Source: Roseburia lenta
Lineage (GTDB): Bacteria > Bacillota > Clostridia > Lachnospirales > Lachnospiraceae
Length of the DNA: 64,000 bases
Direction of reading: 5' to 3'
Assembly: GCF_014287435.1 (NCBI RefSeq)
Contig: NZ_JACOPG010000001.1
Span: 124,001 to 188,000 of the forward strand
Shown: piece after piece, positions 51,183-59,737 of the stretch
How positions within the stretch are numbered: the stretch's first letter is position 1
How the letters are laid out: each line of letters opens with the position of its first letter
Program-made: the position numbers and the translations under genes
The notes under the pieces: model-generated
Seen by the model: only the letters and a program-made list of their open reading frames with translations
Told to the model about the DNA's origin: nothing
Database searches by the model: none

Positions 51183-51827
51183 CTAGTCGATCTGCCTGTA
51201 ATCTGTAATGTAATAGTCTGCCAGGGTCTTCTTCTCTGCCGTGATGTCCTTGGAATAGTCATCATAGACCGCGCAGACCTTCATCCCGGCATTTTTTGCC
51301 GCCATGATGCCCGGACAGATGTCTTCAAATACCAGACAGTCATTGGGCTGCACGCCTAAATGCTCTGCCACTTTTAAATAGATATCCGGTGCCGGTTTGC
51401 CGCGTTCTACTTCATTTCCGGTCAAAAAATAATCAATATAGTCCTGCATTCCCAGTGCATCTGCGACTGCCTGTAACAATTCCTTGGAATTGCTGGTCGC
51501 AATGCCTGTGGCGATGCCATCCCTGCGCAGTCTTTGTAAAAATGCCTCTGCCCCAGGCTTCCAAGTCACATGATTGGCATAGGCATCCATTGCCATGGCA
51601 TTCCACTCTGCCATCATGGTATCAATATCATCTGTGATGCCAAACTGTTTTTGAAAAAAGCAGGCGGTCTCCCGCATACTCATCCCCTCAATATCCTTTT
51701 GTAGGCTTTTAGGCATTTGCAGATGCCGCTTTCCCAGATAATCCAGATCGATCTGCCTCCAGACCCACATGGAGTCGACCAGTGTGCCGTCCAGATCAAA
51801 GAGTACTGCCTTTATATTCTCTAACAT
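51183..51827 (-). CDS. HAD-superfamily hydrolase, beta-phosphoglucomutase-like
   Basis: A 214-residue HAD phosphatase, subclass with an alpha-helical cap. The nucleophile is in [11 protein letters not shown], motif II in [11 protein letters not shown], motif III lysine in [12 protein letters not shown] and motif IV in [18 protein letters not shown]. The substrate could be a sugar phosphate or nucleotide. The gene starts 32 nt inside the rsuA 3' end, an unusually long same-strand overlap. Confidence 0.9.
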   Translation of the reverse strand: MLENIKAVLFDLDGTLVDSMWVWRQIDLDYLGKRHLQMPKSLQKDIEGMSMRETACFFQKQFGITDDIDTMMAEWNAMAMDAYANHVTWKPGAEAFLQRLRRDGIATGIATSNSKELLQAVADALGMQDYIDYFLTGNEVERGKPAPDIYLKVAEHLGVQPNDCLVFEDICPGIMAAKNAGMKVCAVYDDYSKDITAEKKTLADYYITDYRQID

Positions 51828-52518
51828 AATTCATTTCCTTTTCTGTCAATGTGCGATAAGCACCCTTGTCCAAAGTATCTTCTAAACTAAACTCGCCCAT
51901 AGATAAACGTTTCAAATAAAGGACTTCCTTGCCGCATGCGTGCACCATGCGTTTCACTTGATGATACATCCCCTCCGAGATCGTGATATAGACGTGTGTC
52001 GGATCATTTTGGTCTATGACAAGTTCTGCCGGCTTGGTTGGTCTTTTTTCGCCGATATCGATCCCCTCCGCAAAAAGCCGGATATCTGCTGGATCTGCCG
52101 GCGCATCTAAATAGGCAAGATAAGTCTTTTTTACGTGTTTTTTGGGACTGAGCAAAGCGTGGGATAAGGCACCGTCATTAGTGATCAGTAAAAGCCCTTC
52201 CGTATCCAGATCCAGTCGTCCTACCGTAAAAAGATCTTGCTTTGCATTCATGGGTACATAGTTAAAAACCGTCGGATGCAGGGCATCCCTGGCGGCGCAG
52301 ACACAGCCTGCCGGTTTGTGGAAGGCATAATAGACAAAAGTCTCATATTCCACTTTCTTTCCCTGATATAAGACCTGATCTGCAGTTTCATCGATCTGTA
52401 ATTTACCGTCACTGACGACATTTCCATTGACGCGGACCGCGCCCTTTTTTAGTATTTTCTTGATCTCAGACCGGGAAGCAATCCCTGCATTGCTCAAAAA
52501 TTTATCTAATCGCATCAT
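51796..52518 (-). CDS. rsuA: 16S rRNA pseudouridine synthase RsuA-family
   Basis: A 240-residue RsuA/RluB/E/F-type enzyme. The S4 domain (about 1-60, MMRLDKFLSNAGIASRSEIK) is followed by the catalytic motif GRLDLDTEGLLLITND and GMYHQVKRMVHACGKEV. RsuA modifies U516 of 16S rRNA; other RsuA-family targets cannot be excluded. The start lacks a strong ribosome-binding site. It is first in a five-gene minus-strand run ending with recU and diverges from the YlbJ-like gene with only 31 nt between starts. Confidence 0.9.
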   Translation of the reverse strand: MMRLDKFLSNAGIASRSEIKKILKKGAVRVNGNVVSDGKLQIDETADQVLYQGKKVEYETFVYYAFHKPAGCVCAARDALHPTVFNYVPMNAKQDLFTVGRLDLDTEGLLLITNDGALSHALLSPKKHVKKTYLAYLDAPADPADIRLFAEGIDIGEKRPTKPAELVIDQNDPTHVYITISEGMYHQVKRMVHACGKEVLYLKRLSMGEFSLEDTLDKGAYRTLTEKEMNYVREYKGSTL

Positions 52519-52549
52519 ATTTTCTGTATCACTTTCATAGATTAACTAT

Positions 52550-53485
52550 ATGAAGTTTGGACTTGTTTTCGTAATCATTGCCATCCTGATCGCCCTGTGT
52601 CAGCCCCAGATCACCTTTTCCGGAGCCGTTAGCGGTCTCAATATCTGGTTTTTTCAGTTGTTGCCGACCCTACTTCCCTTTATGATCCTATCCAATATCC
52701 TCTTGTCGGATCCTGTGCAGGAATATATCTTTGCCCGGATGTCACCCCTGCGTGCGAAAAAAATCCGCATCCTTTTTGCTGTCTTAGCGGGACTGACCTT
52801 TGGACTACCGATCGGTGCAAAAATGGCAAAAGACCTCTATCAAAAAAATCTCATCGACGCCAGGGAAGGACAGATCCTTTTAAACCACTGTAATCTGATC
52901 GGACCGTCCTTCGTCGGCTCTTATGTCCTGACGAAAAAACTGGACCTTCCCGACCTCTTTGGCATCAGCCTTTTGCTCTTATACCTGCCCCATATCCTTT
53001 GTCTTGTATGTTTTTTCTCTAAAAAAGAGGCAACTACAGAACAAAAAATACATATCACATCCTATGGCAAAACGACAAGAAAAGCGACACCAAGACTTCG
53101 AAACTGCTTTCAAATCTTAAATGTCGCTATCATGAATGGATTTGAAACCATAACCATTCTTGGCGGTTATCTGATCCTTTTTGGTATCTTTTGTGCCTTT
53201 GTTAAAGAAATCCAATTTCTGCCGACCGGGCTTCGGGCATGCATACTTGCTTTTTTGGAGATCACAATCGGTATACATGAGATATCCATACTAGAAATAT
53301 CCGGTATGGTCAAATACCTGTGTGCCATCCCCTTGCTTTCCTTTGGCGGCTTATGTACGGCTATGCAGACCTGGTCCGTTTGCATGGGCGCCCCCTTTTC
53401 TATGAGAAATTATATCAAAGAACGCCTGCTCTTTGCCCTCATAAGTGGTCTGCTCACCATCTTGTATTTTTTTATTCTTTATTGA
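52550..53485 (+). CDS. YlbJ-like sporulation integral membrane protein
   Basis: A 311-residue polytopic membrane protein with about eight helices, resembling YlbJ and the nucleoside-recognition (Gate) group. The helix LPTLLPFMILSNILLS and the later AGLTFGLPIGAKMAKDLY and LNHCNLIGPSFVGSYVL match that family's pattern. In Bacillus ylbJ lies next to coaD and rsmD and is needed for spore cortex formation; here coaD and rsmD are also adjacent, on the other strand. There is no good ribosome-binding site before the ATG. The 3' end overlaps the convergent coiled-coil gene by 14 nt. Confidence 0.78.
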   Translation: MKFGLVFVIIAILIALCQPQITFSGAVSGLNIWFFQLLPTLLPFMILSNILLSDPVQEYIFARMSPLRAKKIRILFAVLAGLTFGLPIGAKMAKDLYQKNLIDAREGQILLNHCNLIGPSFVGSYVLTKKLDLPDLFGISLLLLYLPHILCLVCFFSKKEATTEQKIHITSYGKTTRKATPRLRNCFQILNVAIMNGFETITILGGYLILFGIFCAFVKEIQFLPTGLRACILAFLEITIGIHEISILEISGMVKYLCAIPLLSFGGLCTAMQTWSVCMGAPFSMRNYIKERLLFALISGLLTILYFFILY

Positions 53486-54134
53486 AGAAGGATTCCGGGA
53501 TGTCGAGTGCCGGTACATTGTCCTCAGAAGCCGTCTCCTCTGCCTTTGGTTCTGGTGTCTGCGGCTGGTCTGCCGGTGCTTCCGGCTCTTTTACTTCCTG
53601 CGGTGCCAGTTCCTGACGGTTGGCAACAACGATATCCAGATAGCCCTGCATAGTCTGCATGAAGGTCTCTGTTCTTGCCTGTGTTGTCTCCATGGAATTG
53701 GAGATCACGCTCTCGATGGTATTTAACATATCATCGGTATAGGCAATGGCTCCCATACGGATGCTGTTGGCATCCTCTGTTGCCTTGTCCAGCATATCCT
53801 GCGCATTCTTGGTCGCCAGCATAATGATCTCATTGGCTTTGGCATATGCCTGTTGCATGATCTGATGCTCGCTGACCAGTTCGTTGGTCTGAATCTGTGC
53901 CTGTGCGATGATGGCATCTGCCTTGTTCTGTGCATCTGCCAAAATGGCTTCCTTATTGCTGATGATCTTCTGGTAACGCTTGATCTCTTCCGGCGTCTTG
54001 GTGCGCAGTTCTTCCAAAAGACTCTCTAACTCGTCTCTGTTGACGATGATCTTGGATGGAGAAAATGCAGATGGCTTGCATCCGTCTACATATTCTTCAA
54101 TTTCTTCGATGATTTCTTCAATACCACTTGACAT
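53472..54134 (-). CDS. Coiled-coil (DivIVA / V-ATPase subunit-like) protein
   Basis: A 220-residue cytoplasmic protein. The segment at about 65-165 is a long alternating Ala/Gln/Glu helix, including KADAIIAQAQIQTNELVSEH, of the type seen in DivIVA-like and ATP-synthase b/H-like proteins. An acidic N-terminal region precedes it and a Pro/Glu/Ala-rich tail follows. It is probably a scaffold at the membrane or pole. Automatic labels such as ATP synthase subunit B would be misleading, since no ATPase genes are near. It lies last in the yicC-coaD run. Confidence 0.75.
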   Translation of the reverse strand: MSSGIEEIIEEIEEYVDGCKPSAFSPSKIIVNRDELESLLEELRTKTPEEIKRYQKIISNKEAILADAQNKADAIIAQAQIQTNELVSEHQIMQQAYAKANEIIMLATKNAQDMLDKATEDANSIRMGAIAYTDDMLNTIESVISNSMETTQARTETFMQTMQGYLDIVVANRQELAPQEVKEPEAPADQPQTPEPKAEETASEDNVPALDIPESFFNKE

Positions 54135-54148
54135 AATAGAATCTCCTT

Positions 54149-54628
54149 TTATGAATTATACTTTGCCTGAATCAGCGGAATGATCTCCGCAGGTACAAAT
54201 CTACTAATATCTCCACCATAAGAAGCAAATTCTCTTACAATGGTCGAACTCAGATAAGAATAGTGCAATCCGGTCGTCAAAAAGATTGTCTCAAGTTCAG
54301 GATACTCGACTTTGTTGGTCTGTGCAATCTGAATTTCATATTCAAAGTCGGTCACGGCACGCAGTCCACGGATGATGACTGCAGCCTCTTTTTTCTTGGC
54401 ATAGTCGACCAGAAGTCCGTCAAAAGAATCCACGGTCACATTTGGATACTGCCTAACCAGATCTTCGATCATGGCAACCCTTTCTTCGACAGTAAACAAT
54501 GCATTTTTGGCACTGTTGTTGAGAACACCGATGATCACTTCGTCAAAGATCTTTGCAGACCGCTCAATGATGTCTAAATGTCCGAAAGTGACCGGATCAA
54601 AACTTCCCGGATAAATTGCTCTTTTCAT
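54149..54628 (-). CDS. coaD: Phosphopantetheine adenylyltransferase
   Basis: A 159-residue CoaD, penultimate step of coenzyme A synthesis. The nucleotide-binding start [34 protein letters not shown] and the later [18 protein letters not shown] are all typical. It follows rsmD by 6 nt, as in nearly all Firmicutes. Confidence 0.98.
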   Translation of the reverse strand: MKRAIYPGSFDPVTFGHLDIIERSAKIFDEVIIGVLNNSAKNALFTVEERVAMIEDLVRQYPNVTVDSFDGLLVDYAKKKEAAVIIRGLRAVTDFEYEIQIAQTNKVEYPELETIFLTTGLHYSYLSSTIVREFASYGGDISRFVPAEIIPLIQAKYNS

Positions 54629-54634
54629 TTGTCT

Positions 54635-55189
54635 CTACTCATCCTTTGCTAAAAAGACATGCTTGTTTGTCTTGTAATCCTTTTCGTTTAAGATCTGATA
54701 GCCCAGATCCGTGACAAAGGTAAAATCCGTGTGCAGATCTGCTTCTACGATCACATATCCATCCTCTGCCAGGAGATCACATTGTGCAATCGTCTCTAAT
54801 ACGTCATGCTCATATCCACCATGATAAGGCGGGTCTATAAAAATAATATCAAACTGCATCCGCCCCTCTAAATTGCGGAGTTCATAAATCACATCCCCCG
54901 GCAATACAAAGGCTTCATCATCAAAACGTGTATGCGTGATATTGTGATGGATGCAGTCTAAGGCTAATTTGTTGTTCTCAATAAAATAAGCACATGCCGC
55001 GCCCCGGCTGAGCGCCTCGATCCCCATCTGACCGCTTCCTGCAAAAACGTCCAGAAACTGTGCATCACACAGGTCATTCTGGATCATATTAAAAAGGGTC
55101 TCTTTGATGCGGTCCTGGGTTGGTCTGGTATGCATGCCTGATACCGTATGTAACTGCAAACGTTTTCTCGTACCGGAAATCACTCTCAT
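54635..55189 (-). CDS. rsmD: 16S rRNA (guanine966-N2)-methyltransferase
   Basis: A 184-residue Rossmann-fold methyltransferase. The SAM-binding segment LDVFAGSGQMGIEALSRGA and the catalytic DPPYHGGY motif are clear, together with RPTQDRIKETLFNM at the start. It methylates G966 of 16S rRNA. It lies directly before coaD. Confidence 0.97.
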   Translation of the reverse strand: MRVISGTRKRLQLHTVSGMHTRPTQDRIKETLFNMIQNDLCDAQFLDVFAGSGQMGIEALSRGAACAYFIENNKLALDCIHHNITHTRFDDEAFVLPGDVIYELRNLEGRMQFDIIFIDPPYHGGYEHDVLETIAQCDLLAEDGYVIVEADLHTDFTFVTDLGYQILNEKDYKTNKHVFLAKDE

Positions 55190-55190
55190 C

Positions 55191-55673
55191 TTAGCAATTT
55201 AACTCCTTGATACATGTAAGTAATAATTGCAGGACCATTTCTGTCGCCTGCCTGCGCACGCATTGCCTGCAACCGGAAAAATGACATTCTTTGACAAGTG
55301 TTTTCTTGCTGCCGGCACACGCAATATATACCAGTCCGACCGGCTTGTCCTCTGTCCCACCATCCGGTCCTGCGATGCCTGTGGTGGCAAGTCCGTAAGT
55401 GGCTCCAGCCCGTTTTCGCACGCCCTCTGCCATCTGCTCTGCAGTCTGCCTGCTGACGGCGCCGTAGGCTTCTAAAGTCGTATGTAAGACACCGAGATTT
55501 TTCTCTTTTGCCTCATTGGAATAAGTGACATAGCCTTCTTTAAAACAGGCGGAAACGCCCGGATAATCGACCAGACTGGCACTGACCATTCCGCCGGTGC
55601 AGGACTCTGCAACTGCAACAGTTGCCTGCGCTTTTTCTAATTCTTTTACGATTTTTTCTATGATATCCTGCAT
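55191..55673 (-). CDS. pncC: Nicotinamide-nucleotide amidohydrolase (CinA C-terminal domain)
   Basis: A 160-residue stand-alone CinA C-terminal domain that recycles NMN to NaMN. The catalytic serine and active-site loop are in AESCTGGMVSASLVDYPG and TGIAGPDGGTEDKPVGLVY. The N-terminal MoaB-like domain of full CinA is missing. It begins next to the pgsA stop and ends 1 nt before rsmD. In some bacteria this gene is near recA; here it is in the pgsA group. Confidence 0.93.
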   Translation of the reverse strand: MQDIIEKIVKELEKAQATVAVAESCTGGMVSASLVDYPGVSACFKEGYVTYSNEAKEKNLGVLHTTLEAYGAVSRQTAEQMAEGVRKRAGATYGLATTGIAGPDGGTEDKPVGLVYIACAGSKKTLVKECHFSGCRQCVRRQATEMVLQLLLTCIKELNC

Positions 55674-56215
55674 TAGTTCTGCTCTTTTAATACGTCTTTA
55701 TTCTTTACGATATAATCGATCAAAGATACGATGGTAAGCACAAGTGCTACATAGATAAGGATCGTACCTAAAACCGTAAAGAAAGGCATCTGGATATTGG
55801 CAATCAAAACAATAATCATAAGCATCTGGAATACGGTCTTGAACTTGCCCCAATAACTTGCGGCAATAACGATACCGTTATCGGATGCGATCAGACGGAA
55901 GCCACTGATGATAAACTCACGGCTGATAATAACGATCACGATCCAGGCAGCCAGTTGTCCTGTTGCGATCAGGCAGATCATAGCCGCACTGACTAATAAT
56001 TTATCTGCAAGCGGATCCATAAATTTGCCGAAATTTGTCACTAAATTGTATTTTCTTGCGATCTTGCCATCCAACATATCCGTCAGACTTGCAATGATAA
56101 AGATCGCATCTGCAATATAGCGATAGGTCTGGTTGGACGGATCCAAGAGCAAAAATACAACAAAAAACGGAATTAAAATTACTCTGAAAATGGTTAATTT
56201 ATTTGGTAAATTCAT
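55673..56215 (-). CDS. pgsA: CDP-diacylglycerol-glycerol-3-phosphate 3-phosphatidyltransferase
   Basis: A 180-residue CDP-alcohol phosphatidyltransferase that makes phosphatidylglycerophosphate. The family motif D-x3-DG-x2-AR-x8-G-x3-D-x3-D is TDMLDGKIARKYNLVTNFGK followed by FMDPLAD. Five or six membrane helices are visible. It starts 4 nt before the rimO end and shares one base with pncC. Confidence 0.95.
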   Translation of the reverse strand: MNLPNKLTIFRVILIPFFVVFLLLDPSNQTYRYIADAIFIIASLTDMLDGKIARKYNLVTNFGKFMDPLADKLLVSAAMICLIATGQLAAWIVIVIISREFIISGFRLIASDNGIVIAASYWGKFKTVFQMLMIIVLIANIQMPFFTVLGTILIYVALVLTIVSLIDYIVKNKDVLKEQN

Positions 56216-57534
56216 GCTAATTCTCCTATCAAATCATATTCATACGAACCTGTCACATGAACCGATACGATATCACCTGTCATGAGTTCTCTGGTCGTCT
56301 GAATAAAAACATAACCGTCTACATCCGGTGCATCCCGGTAGGTTCTGGCAACATAGACATTCTCGTCTGCAACCTTGCCTTCCACAAAGGCATCTAAGGT
56401 CATGCCGATATAGGTCTCATTGCAGGCAGCCGAGATATCCTGCTGTAATTCCATGATCTCTGCCACACGCACCTGCTTGATCTCCTCCGGTACCTGATCC
56501 GGGAAAGTATCTGCCGGTGTGCCTTCCTGTCTGGAATAAGCAAAGCAGCCCAGACGGTCAAACTTCATATCACTGACAAACGTTTTGAGTTCCTCATGTG
56601 CCTGTTCGGTCTCACCAGGAAATCCACAGATCAAAGTCGTGCGGATACAGATGTCCGGCATAGCCTGGCGCAGTGCGCCAACGATCCGGCGCAGGTCAGC
56701 CTGCGAAGTCTTTCGTCCCATGCGTTTTAAGACTTCATCATTGGCATGCTGGATGGGAATATCAATATAGTGGCATACTTTTGGGTTGTCTGCCATCATC
56801 CTGATCAATTCGTCTGTGATCTCCTCCGGATAGCAATATTGTAAACGGATCCAGCGGATCCCCTCGATCTCGCTTAACTTTTTTAATAAGGTCGGCAGTG
56901 TTTTTTTGCCATAAAGATCCACGCCATAAAGCGTTGTCTCTTGGGCAACTAAGATCAGTTCCTTGACACCGTCTGCCGCAAGTGATGCAGCCTCCGCCAG
57001 AATATCTTCCATCGGTACGGAACGATAATTGCCACGGACAGATGGGATCACGCAATAGGTACAGTGCTTATCACAGCCCTCGGCGATCTTTAGGTGGGCA
57101 AAATGTCCGCCGGTCGTAAGTGTCCTGCCGGCATAGTTTTTTGGCAAGCCGTTCAAAGGCTTTTTGACACTGGTCTTATGACCTTCCATGACCTCATGTA
57201 TGACAGATACGATCTCATCATAAGCATTAGTGCCGATCACGGCATCCACTTCAGGGATCTGCTCTGCGATCTCTTTAGCGTAACGCTCTGCCAGACAGCC
57301 GGTCACGATCAAAGCTTTGAGATTTGCGGTTTCTTTGAGACTGCCCATGTCGATCAGGGTCTGGATACTTTCTTCCATGGCATCACTGATAAAACAACAG
57401 GAATTGACAACGATGACATCTGCCTCATTCTCATCATTGGTGATGGTAATGCCATCTTTTGTGATCATAGAAAGCATATGCTCGGTATCGACCAGGTTCT
57501 TATCACAGCCAAGCGATATAAAAAGAAGTTTCAT
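56212..57534 (-). CDS. rimO: Ribosomal protein S12 methylthiotransferase RimO
   Basis: A 440-residue radical SAM enzyme adding a methylthio group to S12 Asp88. The N-terminal UPF0004 domain has SLGCDKNLVDTEHML and NSCCFISDA with cluster cysteines; the radical SAM motif is CDKHCTYC; the TRAM domain ends the chain. The SLGCDKN sequence distinguishes RimO from MiaB. It follows rpoZ with one base of overlap. Confidence 0.96.
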   Translation of the reverse strand: MKLLFISLGCDKNLVDTEHMLSMITKDGITITNDENEADVIVVNSCCFISDAMEESIQTLIDMGSLKETANLKALIVTGCLAERYAKEIAEQIPEVDAVIGTNAYDEIVSVIHEVMEGHKTSVKKPLNGLPKNYAGRTLTTGGHFAHLKIAEGCDKHCTYCVIPSVRGNYRSVPMEDILAEAASLAADGVKELILVAQETTLYGVDLYGKKTLPTLLKKLSEIEGIRWIRLQYCYPEEITDELIRMMADNPKVCHYIDIPIQHANDEVLKRMGRKTSQADLRRIVGALRQAMPDICIRTTLICGFPGETEQAHEELKTFVSDMKFDRLGCFAYSRQEGTPADTFPDQVPEEIKQVRVAEIMELQQDISAACNETYIGMTLDAFVEGKVADENVYVARTYRDAPDVDGYVFIQTTRELMTGDIVSVHVTGSYEYDLIGELA

Positions 57535-57794
57535 TATGCTTCCTCTTCCTGCTCCTCATCATCCTCAGAGATGATCTGTAATTCTCCGCGATAGAGTTCA
57601 TCTACTGCGATAGAAAGTGGCTTTTCTCCCTTAGATACGCGGATCAGCGGCTCTTGTCCGTCGATGATCTGTCTTGCTCTTTTTGCGGTAGCGCAAACGA
57701 TGCTGTAACGGCTGTTTACTACCGGTTCTTCACCGATCTCGTCGCTGTTCTTGTTTACTACTTTCATTAATTCTACATATGATGGATGTAACAT
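57534..57794 (-). CDS. rpoZ: RNA polymerase omega subunit
   Basis: An 86-residue omega subunit. The core NSRYSIVCATAKRARQIIDG and SIAVDELYRGELQI match the family, which supports the assembly of the beta-prime subunit. An acidic tail ends the chain. It is between gmk and rimO in the classical yicC-remA-gmk-rpoZ order. Confidence 0.95.
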   Translation of the reverse strand: MLHPSYVELMKVVNKNSDEIGEEPVVNSRYSIVCATAKRARQIIDGQEPLIRVSKGEKPLSIAVDELYRGELQIISEDDEEQEEEA

Positions 57795-57799
57795 GTTTC

Positions 57800-58432
57800 C
57801 TATCTCCCTTCAAACTTCTTTAAATCTTTTTGGATCATGTCTATTGTATCTTCATTTCTCGCTGTCTTAAAATGCTCGCAAGAAATAATAGCATGCACTT
57901 GTTCTACACTATTTTCGATCTGATCGTTGATGACCAGATAATCATAGCCATTCATGTATTGTGACTCCTTGGAAGAGATCGCCAAACGCTGTGCGATCAC
58001 ATCCGGTGTCTCGGTTCCTCTGCCGACCAGACGCTCCTTTAAGGCATCTGCAGATGGCGGCATCACAAAGAGAAGCAGGGCTTCCGGGTATAATTTTTTG
58101 ACCTGAAGCGCTCCCTGAATCTCAATCTCTAAGATAACATCCTTGCCCTCGTTTACCAACTGCTCCACATAAGAACGCGGTGTTCCATAAGAATTGCCAT
58201 TGAAGGTGGCGTATTCCAGTAACTGATTATCTGCGATCATCTGATCGAATTCTTCCCTGGTCTTAAAGAAATATTCCCTGCCATCTTCTTCGCCCTGACG
58301 CTTTTGTCTGGTCGTTGCAGAAATAGACAGGTGATACTGACCGGGATGTGCTTTTAACAGGTTCTTCATGATCGTGCCTTTACCGGCGCCTGAAAAACCA
58401 GATAAAACAATGATCATTCCCTTCCTTGTCAT
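57800..58432 (-). CDS. gmk: Guanylate kinase
   Basis: A 210-residue kinase converting GMP to GDP. The P-loop is [13 protein letters not shown], followed by the GMP-binding [21 protein letters not shown] and the [14 protein letters not shown] block. It overlaps remA by 4 nt. Confidence 0.98.
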   Translation of the reverse strand: MTRKGMIIVLSGFSGAGKGTIMKNLLKAHPGQYHLSISATTRQKRQGEEDGREYFFKTREEFDQMIADNQLLEYATFNGNSYGTPRSYVEQLVNEGKDVILEIEIQGALQVKKLYPEALLLFVMPPSADALKERLVGRGTETPDVIAQRLAISSKESQYMNGYDYLVINDQIENSVEQVHAIISCEHFKTARNEDTIDMIQKDLKKFEGR

Positions 58433-58692
58433 AAAACATCAGCCTCCTTCTTTTTTGTTGCTGCTTCTTTGGATCTTGTCGCGATCGTGTCCGGCAAAAG
58501 CGCGGAAAGCACGATGTGTTGGTCTGTAATGATGATTCCTCTGGTGCGGCGCCCCTGCGTCGCATCAATGATATTGCCTTCCTCCTTGGCACGTTGCACC
58601 AGGCGTTTGGCAGGCGCGGAATCCGGTGTCACGATAGACACCACTTTATCTGTATTGATGATATTGCCAAATCCGATATTGATAAATGCCAT
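58429..58692 (-). CDS. remA: RemA-type regulatory protein (DUF370)
   Basis: An 87-residue DUF370 protein. The sequence [20 protein letters not shown] and the later [20 protein letters not shown] are diagnostic. In Bacillus RemA is a ring-forming DNA-binding regulator of matrix and osmoprotection genes. It lies between yicC and gmk, the conserved position. Confidence 0.96.
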   Translation of the reverse strand: MAFINIGFGNIINTDKVVSIVTPDSAPAKRLVQRAKEEGNIIDATQGRRTRGIIITDQHIVLSALLPDTIATRSKEAATKKKEADVL

Positions 58693-58705
58693 ATTCTTGT
58701 CTGTC

Positions 58706-59584
58706 CTATTCTAAATTCTGGATCTGTTCTCTTACTTTTTCGATCAGGGTCTTGAGAGAAATCCCAATGCCTGCGATCTCTACGTCTGTAGACTTGGAAA
58801 GAATCGTATTGGCTTCGCGGTTCATCTCCTGGGCGATAAAGTCCAGTTTACGACCGACTTCGCCACCATCTGCTAACATGTGCTTGGTTTCTTCCACATG
58901 GCTGCGCAAACGTACCATTTCTTCGTCGATACAAACCTTATCTGCATACAAGACAACTTCGGATGCGATCCGGGTCTCATCTATGGCATGATCTCCTAAG
59001 AGATCTGTGATCTTGGTCTGTAAACGCTCCCGGTATTCCTCGATGATCTGCGGGGAACGTTCTTCTAAGGTCGTCACATAAGACGACATCTCATCCATTT
59101 TGGCAAGCATATCCTGACGCAGGCGCATGCCCTCCTGGGAACGGTTCTCAACGAACTGGTCTGTTGCAGTGGTCAGTGCATCCATAAGGAATAAGTGAAG
59201 CATCTCATCATCATCCTCTGCATCCGTCATCTCCAAGACATCCGGGAAACGCGCCAGCGAAGTCGCTGTGACATCAAAAGGAATACCGTAATCCTGCGAC
59301 ATCTTGCGGATGTTTTCCATATACATATCGGCGATATGTGTGTTGTAATGCAGGATATCGGATGCTTCTTTGGTCTCTTCCAAGGTGATATAAACATCAA
59401 CCTTGCCGCGCACAATACGGGATTTGATAAAATTGCGTATCTCCACTTCAAAAGCGTTTAATTTTCTAGGGAGTTTCACATTCAAGTCCAGGTAACGATG
59501 ATTTACGGATTTGATCTCCACAACTATTTTTCTTGTTTCATCACCGGCTTCGCCTCTCCCGAAACCTGTCATGCTCTTTATCAT
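58706..59584 (-). CDS. yicC: YicC/YloC-family endoribonuclease
   Basis: A 292-residue YicC-type protein. It starts [13 protein letters not shown], the family N-terminus, so the ATG at 59584 is chosen, with GGAGG 10 nt upstream. The middle has [19 protein letters not shown] and the C-terminus [21 protein letters not shown] with the conserved catalytic glutamate. YicC proteins are metal-dependent RNases. It is the first gene of a ten-gene minus-strand run. Confidence 0.95.
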   Translation of the reverse strand: MIKSMTGFGRGEAGDETRKIVVEIKSVNHRYLDLNVKLPRKLNAFEVEIRNFIKSRIVRGKVDVYITLEETKEASDILHYNTHIADMYMENIRKMSQDYGIPFDVTATSLARFPDVLEMTDAEDDDEMLHLFLMDALTTATDQFVENRSQEGMRLRQDMLAKMDEMSSYVTTLEERSPQIIEEYRERLQTKITDLLGDHAIDETRIASEVVLYADKVCIDEEMVRLRSHVEETKHMLADGGEVGRKLDFIAQEMNREANTILSKSTDVEIAGIGISLKTLIEKVREQIQNLE

Positions 59585-59632
59585 GCCATCGGCACCTCCC
59601 ATTTGCATAAATACCTATGCATAGATGTCTAT

Positions 59633-59661
59633 ATTATATTAAATCCATGGCAAAAGGTCAA
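59633..59661 (-). promoter_or_regulatory. yicC operon promoter
   Basis: On the minus strand TTGACC (59661-59656) and consensus TATAAT (59638-59633) are 17 nt apart. It lies in the divergent region with rqcH. Confidence 0.8.
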
Positions 59662-59672
59662 ATTATTTGTAT

Positions 59673-59700
59673 TTGTTTTTTTAATATAAACATTTATAAT
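59673..59700 (+). promoter_or_regulatory. rqcH promoter (candidate)
   Basis: TTGTTT at 59673-59678 and consensus TATAAT at 59695-59700 are 16 nt apart. The surrounding DNA is very AT-rich, so the -35 is less certain than the -10. Confidence 0.5.
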
Positions 59701-59737
59701 AAATAGAAAAAGATAAGAAGAAAAAGGAGATCATCTC

